Positions 53,322 to 62,463 of a stretch of DNA of 64,000 bases are shown in pieces (position 1 is the stretch's first letter; each line of letters begins with the position of its first letter). The notes beneath the pieces are model-generated. The model did no database searches. It was not told where the DNA came from and worked only from the letters and a program-made list of their open reading frames with translations. The stretch spans positions 1 through 64,000 of the forward strand of contig JBCCQH010000017.1 of NCBI GenBank assembly GCA_039024435.1, written 5' to 3'. Made by a program: the position numbers and the translations under genes. Source of the stretch: JBCCQH01 sp039024435 (GTDB lineage: Bacteria; Bacteroidota; Bacteroidia; J057; JADKCL01).

Positions 53322-54908
53322 ATGAAATCACGGCTACGATACCTTCTCCTCCTACTGGTGGTTCCACTCCTCCCCAGGCTTGAGGTCCAGGCCCAGGAAT
53401 TTTACAACGATGGTGCAGAAGTCTACGTGCAAGCGGGCGGCCTGATCTACGTCCAGGGCAATGTCACCAACGACGACCAAGGCACCAACATCGGGCAGAT
53501 GTTCAACTCGGGGGACATCATGCTGGAAGGCGATTGGTCGAACACCGGGAGCACCAATGTATTTCAAGCCGGCGACCCGGGAACGACGACTTTTCTGGGC
53601 AACAATGCCCTGCAAATGATCCAAGGAAGCAATCCTACAAATTTCAATAACCTCACCCTGGACAAGCCCGGCGGCACCCGTGAAGTCCGCCAGTCCCTCA
53701 ACTCCCTTTGTGATGGCGTGCTTGCGCTCAACGACGACTTTCTGAATACCCAGACCAATCTCTTCGCCGTCACCAGTGTGGTCCAGGGGGCCATTACCCG
53801 CGCCGGGGGCAACACCCCGAACTATATGCATTCGGTGACCCAAGGCTACGTCACCAGCACCGTAGGATCGACCGGACGGCTGGCCCGCGCCACGCTGCCC
53901 GATAGCACCTACCTCTTTCCCGTCGGAACCGCAGCCCGCTGGCGGCCGGTAGAAATCACCCCGACGACCGGCACTACCAATGCCTATTCGGTACAGTTTG
54001 TCGACCAAGCTACTCCCAACACGAATCTGCGCGCAACGACCCTGGCTACCGTCAATCCGGCTTGGTACCACTTCATCGAGCGGCAGTTGCCGATTGGGTC
54101 GCCGGAAACCATCCGCATCTACCACGATTTCGTAGCGGATGACATTTGCGACATCGGCAACGTGACCATCTCAGAATGGAACACTTCTTTGTGGGACGAC
54201 CTGTCGCCGGTCAATAGCGCCAATCCCACTCCATTCATGAGTTGGACGGAAAAGGCCGGTTACCCCGGCACCTACCCCACTCCTTTCAATACGAATCAGT
54301 TTGCCCTGGCAGGCCGCTTCCTCGCCCCGAACATCAGTTCTTGTGTCTTTCCGGTCGAGTTGCTTTACCTTACCGCCAATGCCCAGGAGAACTCGATTTT
54401 GCTGAATTGGGAGACGGCAACCGAAACGAACAATTCGGGATTTGAAGTGCAGCGCTCACTCGACGGCATCGAATTTTCGGATTTGGGTTGGGTCAACGGC
54501 GCCGGCAACAGTCAGGTCAATCAGGCCTACGATTTCGAAGATTTTGATGTCCTGCCCAACCAGCGCTATTTCTACCGTCTCCGCCAACTCGACTTCAACG
54601 GAGGCGAAACTTACTCAAACATCGTCGAAGCCGTCCTCCTCAAGGGCATCGACTATGCGATTGGGGGATTTTTCCCGAATCCCACCCGGGGTCAAACCAG
54701 TCTCTGGGTGAGCCTCGCCGAGCCGACTCGCCTCCAGATCCAGATCGTTAACGCGCTGGGCCAGGAAGTTCTCCGCATCGAAGAGAAAGTCAATTCCGGC
54801 TTCCACACCTTCGATCTAAATGTGGATCGCCTTGCGGCCGGCGTCTACCTGGCCAAAGTCCAATTGAACAACGAAAAAATAATGAAGCGTCTGGTCGTTG
54901 AAGACTGA
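53322..54908 (+). CDS. T9SS-secreted protein, T9SS type A sorting domain
   Basis: The 528-aa protein has a signal peptide (LLLLLVVPLLPRLEVQAQE). A beta-rich body contains EVYVQAGGLIYVQGNVTNDD and ends near 400 in FELQ-type interaction motifs: NSILLNWETATETNNSGFEV followed by QRSLDGIEFSDLG. The sorting domain near 445-528 has YAIGGFFPNPTRGQTSLWVS and GVYLAKVQLNNEKIMKRLVV. It is exported by the T9SS. It lies 26 nt after the S74 protein and may be co-transcribed with it. Confidence 0.88.
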   Translation: MKSRLRYLLLLLVVPLLPRLEVQAQEFYNDGAEVYVQAGGLIYVQGNVTNDDQGTNIGQMFNSGDIMLEGDWSNTGSTNVFQAGDPGTTTFLGNNALQMIQGSNPTNFNNLTLDKPGGTREVRQSLNSLCDGVLALNDDFLNTQTNLFAVTSVVQGAITRAGGNTPNYMHSVTQGYVTSTVGSTGRLARATLPDSTYLFPVGTAARWRPVEITPTTGTTNAYSVQFVDQATPNTNLRATTLATVNPAWYHFIERQLPIGSPETIRIYHDFVADDICDIGNVTISEWNTSLWDDLSPVNSANPTPFMSWTEKAGYPGTYPTPFNTNQFALAGRFLAPNISSCVFPVELLYLTANAQENSILLNWETATETNNSGFEVQRSLDGIEFSDLGWVNGAGNSQVNQAYDFEDFDVLPNQRYFYRLRQLDFNGGETYSNIVEAVLLKGIDYAIGGFFPNPTRGQTSLWVSLAEPTRLQIQIVNALGQEVLRIEEKVNSGFHTFDLNVDRLAAGVYLAKVQLNNEKIMKRLVVED

Positions 54909-54944
54909 CGTGAATTGATATTTTGATACGCGCTATATTTAACG

Positions 54945-54979
54945 AAAAGGTTGGGGCTGTCCCTGACCTTTTTCTTTTC
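54945..54979 (+). terminator. Intrinsic terminator after the T9SS gene
   Basis: Arms AAAAGGT and ACCTTTT (54945-54951 and 54966-54972) extend inward through GGGG/CCC around CTGT. A T-rich tail TTTTTCTTTTCTT follows. It lies about 36 nt after the stop. Confidence 0.8.
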
Positions 54980-55004
54980 TTAAATTGCAAATGATTCGAA
55001 CCCA

Positions 55005-55012
55005 TATTTCGC
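55005..55012 (+). promoter_or_regulatory. Candidate -7 element just before the TPR gene start
   Basis: TATTTCGC ends 4 nt before ATG 55017. TTG lies 17 nt upstream (TTGCAAATGATTCGAACCCA before TATTTC). If used, the leader would be very short. Confidence 0.35.
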
Positions 55013-55016
55013 ACCG

Positions 55017-55760
55017 ATGAAAATCATAAAATACGGCCTGCTGCTCCTCTTCGTCTCTACGCTTGCCCTTCCCGCAAGCGCACAAAAAAAGAAAAAGGGC
55101 GATGCAGAGCCGGCGGTGACCGCCGCTCCCAGCAATGCTGGAGGCAGCGATTTATACACCACCTACGAAAAGATGTATACCCAAGGGCTTCGCTACAATG
55201 ACCTCGCTATCTCCACCCATGCGATGCACGCAATGATCGCTCTGCGGCCCCGCGAAACCGCCCTGAAGGATAGTCTTTCCCGCCTGTACTTCCAGCGGGG
55301 GGCTTGGGCCCAATGCATCCTGGTCGGCACCGAAGTCCTGCAGGAACAGCCCGAAAACAATGCCGTCCTCGAATTGCGCGCCGTCAGTTACCAATCCGTC
55401 GGGCTCCCCAAGGAATCGCTGGAAGATTTTGAGAAGCTCTACGGCCGAACCAAAAACCCTTATCACCTCTACGAAATCGCCACGCTGCAATTCAACATCC
55501 GCCGTTTCGGTGAGTGCGAAGCCTCCATCGGGCGATTGCTGCAAGACGAATCGATCAAAGACAAAACCATCACCCTCGGATCGGGAGAACGCCGCCAGGA
55601 AGTACCTATGGCCGCCGCGGTGCTCAATATGCGCGGGGTCGTTGACCTGGAACAGGGCAAAAAAGAAAGCGCCAAGCAATACCTGGAAGCGGCGTTGAAA
55701 ATCCAGCCCGACTTTGAACTGGCCAAAAACAACCTCGCCTTGATCGAAACCGGCAAGTAA
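55017..55760 (+). CDS. Secreted tetratricopeptide-repeat protein
   Basis: The 247-aa protein has a signal peptide (IIKYGLLLLFVSTLALPASA). A charged linker leads to TPR-like helices with LRYNDLAISTHAMHAMIALR, FQRGAWAQCILVGTEVLQEQ, and EQGKKESAKQYLEAALKIQP at the end. It probably scaffolds other envelope proteins; partner unknown. It precedes the ankyrin gene by 60 nt. Confidence 0.75.
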   Translation: MKIIKYGLLLLFVSTLALPASAQKKKKGDAEPAVTAAPSNAGGSDLYTTYEKMYTQGLRYNDLAISTHAMHAMIALRPRETALKDSLSRLYFQRGAWAQCILVGTEVLQEQPENNAVLELRAVSYQSVGLPKESLEDFEKLYGRTKNPYHLYEIATLQFNIRRFGECEASIGRLLQDESIKDKTITLGSGERRQEVPMAAAVLNMRGVVDLEQGKKESAKQYLEAALKIQPDFELAKNNLALIETGK

Positions 55761-55819
55761 ACGAACTGATCAGAATACTTTGACCGGGTATTTCGCGTAC
55801 CTGGGGAAAGACCTTGACT

Positions 55820-57007
55820 ATGAGAACCACTTTTTCGCTGTTGATTTTGCTCCTGTTGACAATTTCCGGATGGAGCCAGGGGGCTACCGAGCGCCTGTTT
55901 CGTGCCAGCCTCACCAACAATATGGGGGAAGCGATGGCCGCCCTGGCCAAAGGCGCCAAGCTCGATGCGGGCGATGCTATGGGCCGCACCCCGCTCATGA
56001 TGGCCGCCAAACTGGGCCATACCCCGCTCGTCATCGTATACATTGACCGGGGAGCCCAACTCAATTTGGCCGACAACGATGGCATGACCGCCCTGATGTT
56101 TGCTGCCGCCGATGCCCAAAACGATCCCGCGCAGGTGCTCATCGAAAAAGGCGCCGAAAGAGAAACCCGCAACGAGGCCGGAAAGACAGCCCTGATGCTG
56201 GCCGCCGAGAACGGCAACCACGAAATCATGGGCCTCCTGCTCGAAGCCGGTGCCAAACCGGTCTTTACCCTGGAATCAGAATTGGAGACCCGGGAACAGG
56301 GAGACATCTCTCAGAACCGCAACGCGGACCTGCTCAACGCCATTCTGAATCACCAAACCGCTCAGGCGATCCAGGCCCTCGACCAGGGCGCCGACCCCGA
56401 TGCCCGCTCTAAACGGCGCATCCCGGCAATTATCCTTTCCGCCAGCCGGAAACAAGTCGAAATCGTGCAAGCCCTGATCGACCGGGGAGCCGACGTCAAT
56501 TCTCGCGCCACCGATCCCAGCAAAGGCATCGCCCAGATCACCCCGCTCCACGTCGCGGCCGCCAATGGAAATTCCGACATCCTCCGCCTTCTCCTGACCA
56601 ACGGGGCTATGGTCAATGCCAAGGAAAAAACCGGCCTCACTCCCCTCATGTCCGCCGCCGAACTCGGCAACATCGTCAACGTCATTCTCCTGCTCGATCA
56701 AGGGGCCGAAATCGACGATCAGGACCTCGACGGAGCTTCTGCACTGCTCTTCGCGGCGATGAACGACAACACCGACGCCGCGCGCATTCTCATTGCCAAA
56801 GGGGCCGACGTAAACCTCACCGATGAGTCGATGACCACGCCCCTTATGCTTGCCGCCCAACAGGGCAACATGGAGCTCGTCCAGTTGTTACTTGAATCCG
56901 GGGCCAACGCCCGCACCCGACGGGGCGCCAATGGCTACCGGGCCACCGACTTTGCCCGCCTCAACGGCTTCAAAGACATCGCCCGCTACATCAAGGAACG
57001 CCAATGA
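55820..57007 (+). CDS. Secreted ankyrin-repeat protein
   Basis: From ATG 55820 (TTG 55814 is also possible) the 395-aa protein has a signal peptide (TTFSLLILLLLTISGWSQG). About ten ankyrin repeats follow, for example GRTPLMMAAKLGHTPLVIVY, DGMTALMFAAADAQNDPAQV and TPLHVAAANGNSDILRLLLT. Ankyrin repeats bind other proteins. The stop overlaps the next ATG (57004) as ATGA. Confidence 0.9.
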   Translation: MRTTFSLLILLLLTISGWSQGATERLFRASLTNNMGEAMAALAKGAKLDAGDAMGRTPLMMAAKLGHTPLVIVYIDRGAQLNLADNDGMTALMFAAADAQNDPAQVLIEKGAERETRNEAGKTALMLAAENGNHEIMGLLLEAGAKPVFTLESELETREQGDISQNRNADLLNAILNHQTAQAIQALDQGADPDARSKRRIPAIILSASRKQVEIVQALIDRGADVNSRATDPSKGIAQITPLHVAAANGNSDILRLLLTNGAMVNAKEKTGLTPLMSAAELGNIVNVILLLDQGAEIDDQDLDGASALLFAAMNDNTDAARILIAKGADVNLTDESMTTPLMLAAQQGNMELVQLLLESGANARTRRGANGYRATDFARLNGFKDIARYIKERQ

Positions 57008-58164
57008 AAGGGAACAACGGACCCGGGCTGAGCCATTGGGAGAAAGACAGTTGGGTCGGGAAAACCGACCTGCTGGTGATCGGCAGCGGGATCGTAGGGC
57101 TAAATGCGGCCTTGAGCTACAAATTGCAGTTTCCCGCCGCCGAGGTCACCGTACTCGAACGTGGAATCCTGCCCAGCGGAGCCAGCACCAAAAACGCTGG
57201 ATTTGCCTGCTTTGGCAGTCTGACCGAGTTGATCGACGATCTGGAAAGGGTCGGATGGGACGACACGCTGGCCCTGGTGAAAAGCCGCTGGAAGGGATTG
57301 CTCCGCCTGCAAGAGCGGATCAGCAATCCCAAAATGCGCCTGGAACCGGCTGGTGGGTTCGAATTGTTTCGCCCGGAGGATGAAGCGGACTTTACCCGCT
57401 GCCAAGCCATCATGGACAAAATGAATGCGGCCTTGGCGCCTCTGATGGGCCCAGAACCCGTCTACCGCGTTGCGGATGCGCGGATCGATGAATTTGGTTT
57501 TACTGGAGTGCAGCACTTGGTCGAAAATACCCGCGAAGGCTTGCTCGATCCCGGTCGGATGATGCGGGAATTGCTCCGCCAGGCCCAAGCCGCAGGGGTC
57601 CTTGTACTCACCGGAATTGCAGTCACTGAACTTTTTCCCCATGCGGAAGGAGTCACGGTACATACGCAACGGGGCTGGCGCTTTCCCGCGGAACAGGTCA
57701 TTGTTGCCACGAACGGATTTGCCCAACAACTGCTGCCGGAACTTGCGGTAAAGCCGGCCCGGGCCCAGGTGTTGATCACCTCCCCGATCCCGGGACTTTC
57801 CTTTCGGGGAGGATTCCACTACGACCGAGGGTATTTTTACTTTCGGAACCTCGGAGATCGTGTGCTTTTCGGTGGAGGACGCAACCTGGATTTTGCCGGG
57901 GAAGAAACCGCCGAAATTGCGCTGACCGAGCGGATACAGAGCGCCCTCGAACGCCTACTGCGAGAGGTCATCCTGCCGGGAAGGAAATTCCGAATTGCCC
58001 ATCGCTGGGCGGGGATCATGGGGGTCGGTGAGAATCGAACGACAATTCTGCGTAAGGTCCATCCGCGGGTAACCTGCGCCGTGCGGCTCGGGGGGATGGG
58101 CGTCGCCATTGGTACCCTGGTGGGGGAAGCGGCCGCCCGAATCGCCCTGCGGGAGACAGTGTGA
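57004..58164 (+). CDS. FAD-dependent oxidoreductase (DAO family)
   Basis: The 386-aa protein has the dinucleotide-binding motif DLLVIGSGIVGLNAALSYKL near residues 23-42, with VTVLERGILPSGASTKNAG following. A C-terminal FAD-binding signature includes VLFGGGRNLDF and RWAGIMGVGENRTTILRKV. This layout matches glycine/D-amino acid oxidases (GlpD/DAO superfamily). The substrate is not evident. It is coupled to the ankyrin gene by an ATGA overlap. Confidence 0.8.
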   Translation: MKGNNGPGLSHWEKDSWVGKTDLLVIGSGIVGLNAALSYKLQFPAAEVTVLERGILPSGASTKNAGFACFGSLTELIDDLERVGWDDTLALVKSRWKGLLRLQERISNPKMRLEPAGGFELFRPEDEADFTRCQAIMDKMNAALAPLMGPEPVYRVADARIDEFGFTGVQHLVENTREGLLDPGRMMRELLRQAQAAGVLVLTGIAVTELFPHAEGVTVHTQRGWRFPAEQVIVATNGFAQQLLPELAVKPARAQVLITSPIPGLSFRGGFHYDRGYFYFRNLGDRVLFGGGRNLDFAGEETAEIALTERIQSALERLLREVILPGRKFRIAHRWAGIMGVGENRTTILRKVHPRVTCAVRLGGMGVAIGTLVGEAAARIALRETV

Positions 58165-58232
58165 GTAACTTCCTCTTTTTCAGAACCTCCGATTGATCTA
58201 ACTTAGGTTCCAGCAATCCAATTTGCTTCGGA

Positions 58233-59378
58233 ATGAACTTTACGTGGACACCGGATCAGGTTCGCCTCCGCGCCGAATATGCCGAATTCGGACAGGAATA
58301 CCTTAGCCAAACCGTCGATGCGCGCTGGTCCCGACAGCAATTTGCGACCGCTGCCTGGGATGCAGTGGGCAAACGTGGTTTTTGGGATCTCATCATTCCC
58401 GAAGCCTACGGCGGAAAAGGCGAGCGGTGGTGGGACTTTGTAGCAGCGGCGGAAGGCATGGCCTCTACCGCCACCGATGGTGGATTTCTCCTGGCTATAA
58501 TTGGGCAAGCGGGAGCGATCCACGCGCTCGCGCAAGCGGGTTCAGCCAAGCAAAAAGCCCATTGGTTTCCCCTCCTGCGACAAGGAGCCTTTTCCGCGAC
58601 CGCCATTGCGGAACGGCATTCCGGAACCGACCTCGCGGCGACGCAAACGCTGGCCTCGGGCCCATCTGGTGCCTGGCGCTTAAACGGAAGCAAGTGGCAT
58701 ATTTCCCAAGCCCCCGTCGCCAAGCTGCTGCTGGTCACCGGAAAAATCACCGGTCTGAATGGTTCTGGGCTTTCGCTTCTCCTGCTGGATGGCGAAGCCC
58801 CCGGAGTGCGGCGCAGCGCCGCACTCAACCGATTCGGCAACCGGACCCTCCCCATCGGGCAGCTTACCTTTGCCGATACCCCCATCTCCGAGTTTCAGAT
58901 ATTGGGCACTCCGGGAAGACTCTCCGCCCTGCGGTATGCCGCCAATCTGCAGCGCGCTTTGTACGGACTCCTAGGCGCCCTCCTTCCCACCCCGGCGCTG
59001 CAAATGGCGGAAGCTTTTCTGGCCAAACGCTCCTCTAACTCACCACTCACCAGTCACCAGTACCTCCAAGGCCGCATCACCGATGCCATCCTTGCCCGGG
59101 AGCAAGCTTTGTGGAGTGGGCGGGCGGCACTGGCCGCCATCTTCCACCGAAGTCCCGACCGCCACCTCCTCAGCTCCATCGCCAAAATCAGTGGTGTGCG
59201 CTCGGCCACCGAAACGATCCAGCAGGCGATTGCGCTCATGGGCAGCGAAGGCGTGCTGGCCCCGCTAATCCACCGTTTGCGGACCGATATCTCCGAATGG
59301 GTGGCCGTCGGAGGCACGGAGGAAGCCCACCGCATCAACATTTACCACCAGCACCTACGTTCGGAGGAAAAAGCATGA
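58233..59378 (+). CDS. Acyl-CoA dehydrogenase family protein
   Basis: The 381-aa protein has the family layout: N-terminal helices with LSQTVDARWSRQQFATAAWD, the FAD/substrate region AFSATAIAERHSGTDLAATQ near 120-150, a beta barrel, and a C-terminal helical domain with GVRSATETIQQAIALMGSEG. It would use FAD to oxidise or isomerise an acyl-CoA or similar thioester. The position of the catalytic glutamate was not fixed. It overlaps the next gene's ATG by 4 nt. Confidence 0.8.
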   Translation: MNFTWTPDQVRLRAEYAEFGQEYLSQTVDARWSRQQFATAAWDAVGKRGFWDLIIPEAYGGKGERWWDFVAAAEGMASTATDGGFLLAIIGQAGAIHALAQAGSAKQKAHWFPLLRQGAFSATAIAERHSGTDLAATQTLASGPSGAWRLNGSKWHISQAPVAKLLLVTGKITGLNGSGLSLLLLDGEAPGVRRSAALNRFGNRTLPIGQLTFADTPISEFQILGTPGRLSALRYAANLQRALYGLLGALLPTPALQMAEAFLAKRSSNSPLTSHQYLQGRITDAILAREQALWSGRAALAAIFHRSPDRHLLSSIAKISGVRSATETIQQAIALMGSEGVLAPLIHRLRTDISEWVAVGGTEEAHRINIYHQHLRSEEKA

Positions 59379-59935
59379 AAACCGGTCGCCGATCCGCGAA
59401 GATTCACACCCCCGCGCTCGACTTGCTCCCTTGCGACCTTACTACGATGGACATTGTCCTGGAAAATGATCCGCAGAAGCTGGGTAGCCATCTGGGGGTT
59501 GAAGTGCGGCCCGGTTGGTCGGAATACGGGTTGGAGCCGTTCCGGTGGACGCGCGATACACTGGCAGTCCAGCCGGACAACCGCGGCTGGCTGACCTACC
59601 TGATTGTGCATTTCAACGACAACCGACTGATCGGCACGTGTGGCTTCAAAGGGAAGCCCGATGCCGCGGGCTACGTGGAAATCGGCTACGAAATCATCCC
59701 CGAGTACCGGCTGCAAGGCCTGGCCACCGAAGTGGCCCGTAGCCTTGTGGAGCGGGCATTCAAATATGCCGTAGTCACCGCCGTACTGGCGCATACCCTG
59801 CCCACTGATAACCCTTCCACCTCGGTTCTCCGCAAAGCCGGACTCAACCGCATCGGGAAAGTGGTCGATCCCGATGAGGGGGCGGTCTGGCGCTGGCGGA
59901 TCACCCAAGCGGAGTTTCGCTACCGGGGGCGCTGA
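59375..59935 (+). CDS. GNAT-family N-acetyltransferase (RimJ/RimL-like)
   Basis: The start at ATG 59375 overlaps the preceding stop (ATGA). The 186-aa protein has the GNAT core: LTYLIVHFNDNRLIGTCGFK, AAGYVEIGYEIIPEYRLQGL with the acetyl-CoA pocket in YRLQGLATEVARSL, and NPSTSVLRKAGLNRIGKV at the end. The pattern EIGYEI resembles the RimJ/RimL group. Substrate unknown. Confidence 0.78.
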   Translation: MKTGRRSAKIHTPALDLLPCDLTTMDIVLENDPQKLGSHLGVEVRPGWSEYGLEPFRWTRDTLAVQPDNRGWLTYLIVHFNDNRLIGTCGFKGKPDAAGYVEIGYEIIPEYRLQGLATEVARSLVERAFKYAVVTAVLAHTLPTDNPSTSVLRKAGLNRIGKVVDPDEGAVWRWRITQAEFRYRGR

Positions 59936-60064
59936 GGGACTAACGCAGGCAGAGACGAGATTGGCAGCAGGGGGGCTGGGCCCGGGCAGCGGTTGCTAGA
60001 GTTGAATCCGGCGCATCGGCACAACGCTCCGGATTGCATTTTATCTTCGCCCCCGTACACCATC

Positions 60065-60105
60065 CATAAAATAGCCGAATGGAGTTCCCATTCGGCTATT
60101 TTATG
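60065..60105. terminator. Bidirectional terminator, 18-bp perfect stem
   Basis: Arms 60065-60082 and 60088-60105 pair perfectly around AGTTC. A/T runs inside the stem allow use by both the GNAT gene (plus) and the converging T9SS gene (minus). Confidence 0.85.
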
Positions 60106-60124
60106 ATTGAAAGCAGACCCTGGA

Positions 60125-61636
60125 TCAGCGATTGATCTGCAACCGCTGGTTGTAGATGCGGTCGCTCTGTTCCAGTTGCACCACGTAAAGGCCATTGGCA
60201 ACCGTCGACGGCACGGCTACGTCAATGCGGCCGGCTCCCAGGCTGGGTAGCGTTTGGGCAATCAATTGCCGGCCCTGCAGGTCGAACAGCTTGAGGTTGA
60301 CCGGTGTGCGCGGCGCGTCTTCGGGAATCTGAATCGAAAATGCATTTTGCGCGGGATTTGGGAATACCTGCCACTCAGTACCCAGTGCCTCTGCGACATC
60401 GACCGTGCCGATGGTCACTTGCTGGGTGATCGTATCCGATCCGATTCCGTTATGGGCGATTAGGGTTACGGTGTAGGTTCCGCTGTTGACGTAAGTGTGG
60501 GTCGGATGGCGATCCGTATGGGGGTTGCTGCCATCCCCGAAATCCCATTCCATATCCCGTCCGTAAGCCGTGATATTGCGGAAATGGATAATGTTGGGAA
60601 TAACCCCCGGCGTCATCATAAAGTCGGCCGCCGGCAAGCGGGTATTCGTGGAATAATTCTTCCCGTAAGCAATATTCGTTAACAGTGGCGAGGGAAAAGT
60701 AGTGCCCGTAACCGGAGGCGACCAAATGGTGTTGCCGGTAGCAAGGTCCACCGAAATCACCTGCTGGGCTCCCGCCCCCCGGACGTAAGTATAGTAATTG
60801 CCATCAATGTTGATGTCGGAAACTCCACTTTGGAAGATATCAGTGCTGACGGTCGCCTGACTGACCAGCGTCACTTGCCCGGAATTGGGATTGACCGACG
60901 CCAGGCGCAGTTCGGCCGGCACAATTGGGTTGCCCCAGGCGTCGTAGGTCCCGCCCACGAAATTCAAACCAAAAATTTGATTGGTCACCCAGTTGTATGC
61001 GATGTTGGTGATCGGCGCGACGGCACCGTTGGGATTCGTCAACTTTTGGCGATTGGTCGACGTTCCCAAATCGAGGCTGACGGTGATGATGCTGTCCATG
61101 CGGATGTAAAAGTACCGTCGGCTGATCGGGTCGATGTCCGAAACCCCCGAGCCAAAGCCATCCAGGGAAATCGGTGCCGAGTTCACCAATGTCGCCACCC
61201 CCGTACCAGGATCCAGCGTCGCGAGCCGCAGTTGACTGTTGAGGAAATGCAGGCCGTACAAAGTGGAGTCGAGTGGGTTGTAAGCGATATTCATGATCGG
61301 AGCCGCCCCAGAAACCCCGATGGTTGCTTCGGTGATGGTCGGTGAGGACAATACGTTACCGGTCTGGATATCGACGGTGTAGATGCGTCCTGCACGTACG
61401 TAGAAGTAGCGCCCACCGTTGAGGTCAATGTCCGAAACGCCACTGACAAAAATATCCTGCCTGGTCGGATTCGAGTTTACAATCGTGACTTGACCGGTGC
61501 TGGCATCGGTCGCGGCGAAGTACAACTCACTGGTGGAAGTATTGAAATGCAGGCCGTAAAGCGTATTGTTGATTTGGGCCCAAGACGCCAACGGAAGCAA
61601 GCAGCAAAGTAAAACTGTATAGCAAAAGGATTTCAT
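60125..61636 (-). CDS. T9SS-secreted protein with PKD-like domain and repeats
   Basis: The 503-aa protein has a signal peptide (FCYTVLLCCLLPLASWAQ). Its first ~320 residues contain repeats of the form LYGLHFNTSTSELYFAATDA and GVSDIDLNGGRYFYVRAGRI, seen four times in variants. A PKD-like domain follows with DMEWDFGDGSNPHTDRHPTH and YVNSGTYTVTLIAHNGIGSD. A type A sorting domain ends it, with ALGTEWQVFPNPAQNAFSIQ and NGLYVVQLEQSDRIYNQRLQ. It is exported by the T9SS, likely to the surface. Confidence 0.9.
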   Translation of the reverse strand: MKSFCYTVLLCCLLPLASWAQINNTLYGLHFNTSTSELYFAATDASTGQVTIVNSNPTRQDIFVSGVSDIDLNGGRYFYVRAGRIYTVDIQTGNVLSSPTITEATIGVSGAAPIMNIAYNPLDSTLYGLHFLNSQLRLATLDPGTGVATLVNSAPISLDGFGSGVSDIDPISRRYFYIRMDSIITVSLDLGTSTNRQKLTNPNGAVAPITNIAYNWVTNQIFGLNFVGGTYDAWGNPIVPAELRLASVNPNSGQVTLVSQATVSTDIFQSGVSDINIDGNYYTYVRGAGAQQVISVDLATGNTIWSPPVTGTTFPSPLLTNIAYGKNYSTNTRLPAADFMMTPGVIPNIIHFRNITAYGRDMEWDFGDGSNPHTDRHPTHTYVNSGTYTVTLIAHNGIGSDTITQQVTIGTVDVAEALGTEWQVFPNPAQNAFSIQIPEDAPRTPVNLKLFDLQGRQLIAQTLPSLGAGRIDVAVPSTVANGLYVVQLEQSDRIYNQRLQINR

Positions 61637-61773
61637 GGTGTTTGATGCGGTACATTAAATCAAAACTTAAACCGGAAAAGTCACGGTAAAGTTTTCCTTT
61701 AACCGCACAATTGGCTGCTATGACAACACTACCCGGCGCTTTGACGTATGGTATACACTAAAGGTGCATTGCA

Positions 61774-62445
61774 TTGGCCAATCAACGTTTCCGCATACTC
61801 CTCCGGCCGCTGAAATTCGTTTTCACCGGGATAATCATTTTGTCCGGGATCGCAATTCCGGCCCAGGACCATACCCACATCCAAGTTCATTTCCTTTACG
61901 GCAGTACGCCCCGCAAAGCCTACAAGGACACGGAAAGGAAATGGTTTGGCGGGCGGCTCGGGGGGCACGTTGGAGTAGAATTGGACAGCGGCCGCATCGT
62001 CAACTTTGTCCCGAAAGGCAGTTACCACGTGTTTGCCCGAAAAAAGGATCTTCACGGACGCTGGATGGTCCACGCGCCGCGCATGTTTTGGCAGGTGCTC
62101 GGAAACCAAGCGGAAGACGTCAAAAAAACCACGATCACGATTCCGGTAACTCCGAGCCAGTGGCAGGCCATGGACAGCCTCACAAAATGCTACCTGGATA
62201 CGACTCCGTATGACTATGCGTTTTTGGGAATGCGCTGTGCCGCGGCTACCTACGATCTACTGGCGACGGGCGAGGTCCTGCCGGCCTGGTCCTACGGAAA
62301 AACCTGGCGCAAGATGTTTTACCCTCGGAAACTGCGCAAGCGCCTCCTGCTTCTTGCCCGCGAACAAGGCTGGCCCATTCGGCGGGATGCCGGTACCGAA
62401 CGCCGCAAATGGGAACGCGATGTCGGTCGCTCCCGCGCCCCGTAA
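61774..62445 (+). CDS. Hypothetical secreted protein, possible papain-like hydrolase
   Basis: The start is TTG 61774 with no better ATG; the 223-aa protein has a signal-like segment (FRILLRPLKFVFTGIIILSG). It has GGRLGGHVGVELDSGRIVNF, placing a His, and much later DYAFLGMRCAAATYDLLATG, placing a Cys. A His before a Cys is the order in circularly permuted papain-like (YiiX/NlpC-type) hydrolases. The basic C-terminal region RRDAGTERRKWERDVGRSRA is unusual. Function is speculative. Confidence 0.55.
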   Translation: MANQRFRILLRPLKFVFTGIIILSGIAIPAQDHTHIQVHFLYGSTPRKAYKDTERKWFGGRLGGHVGVELDSGRIVNFVPKGSYHVFARKKDLHGRWMVHAPRMFWQVLGNQAEDVKKTTITIPVTPSQWQAMDSLTKCYLDTTPYDYAFLGMRCAAATYDLLATGEVLPAWSYGKTWRKMFYPRKLRKRLLLLAREQGWPIRRDAGTERRKWERDVGRSRAP

Positions 62446-62463
62446 AACCACTGGTCAATCAGA

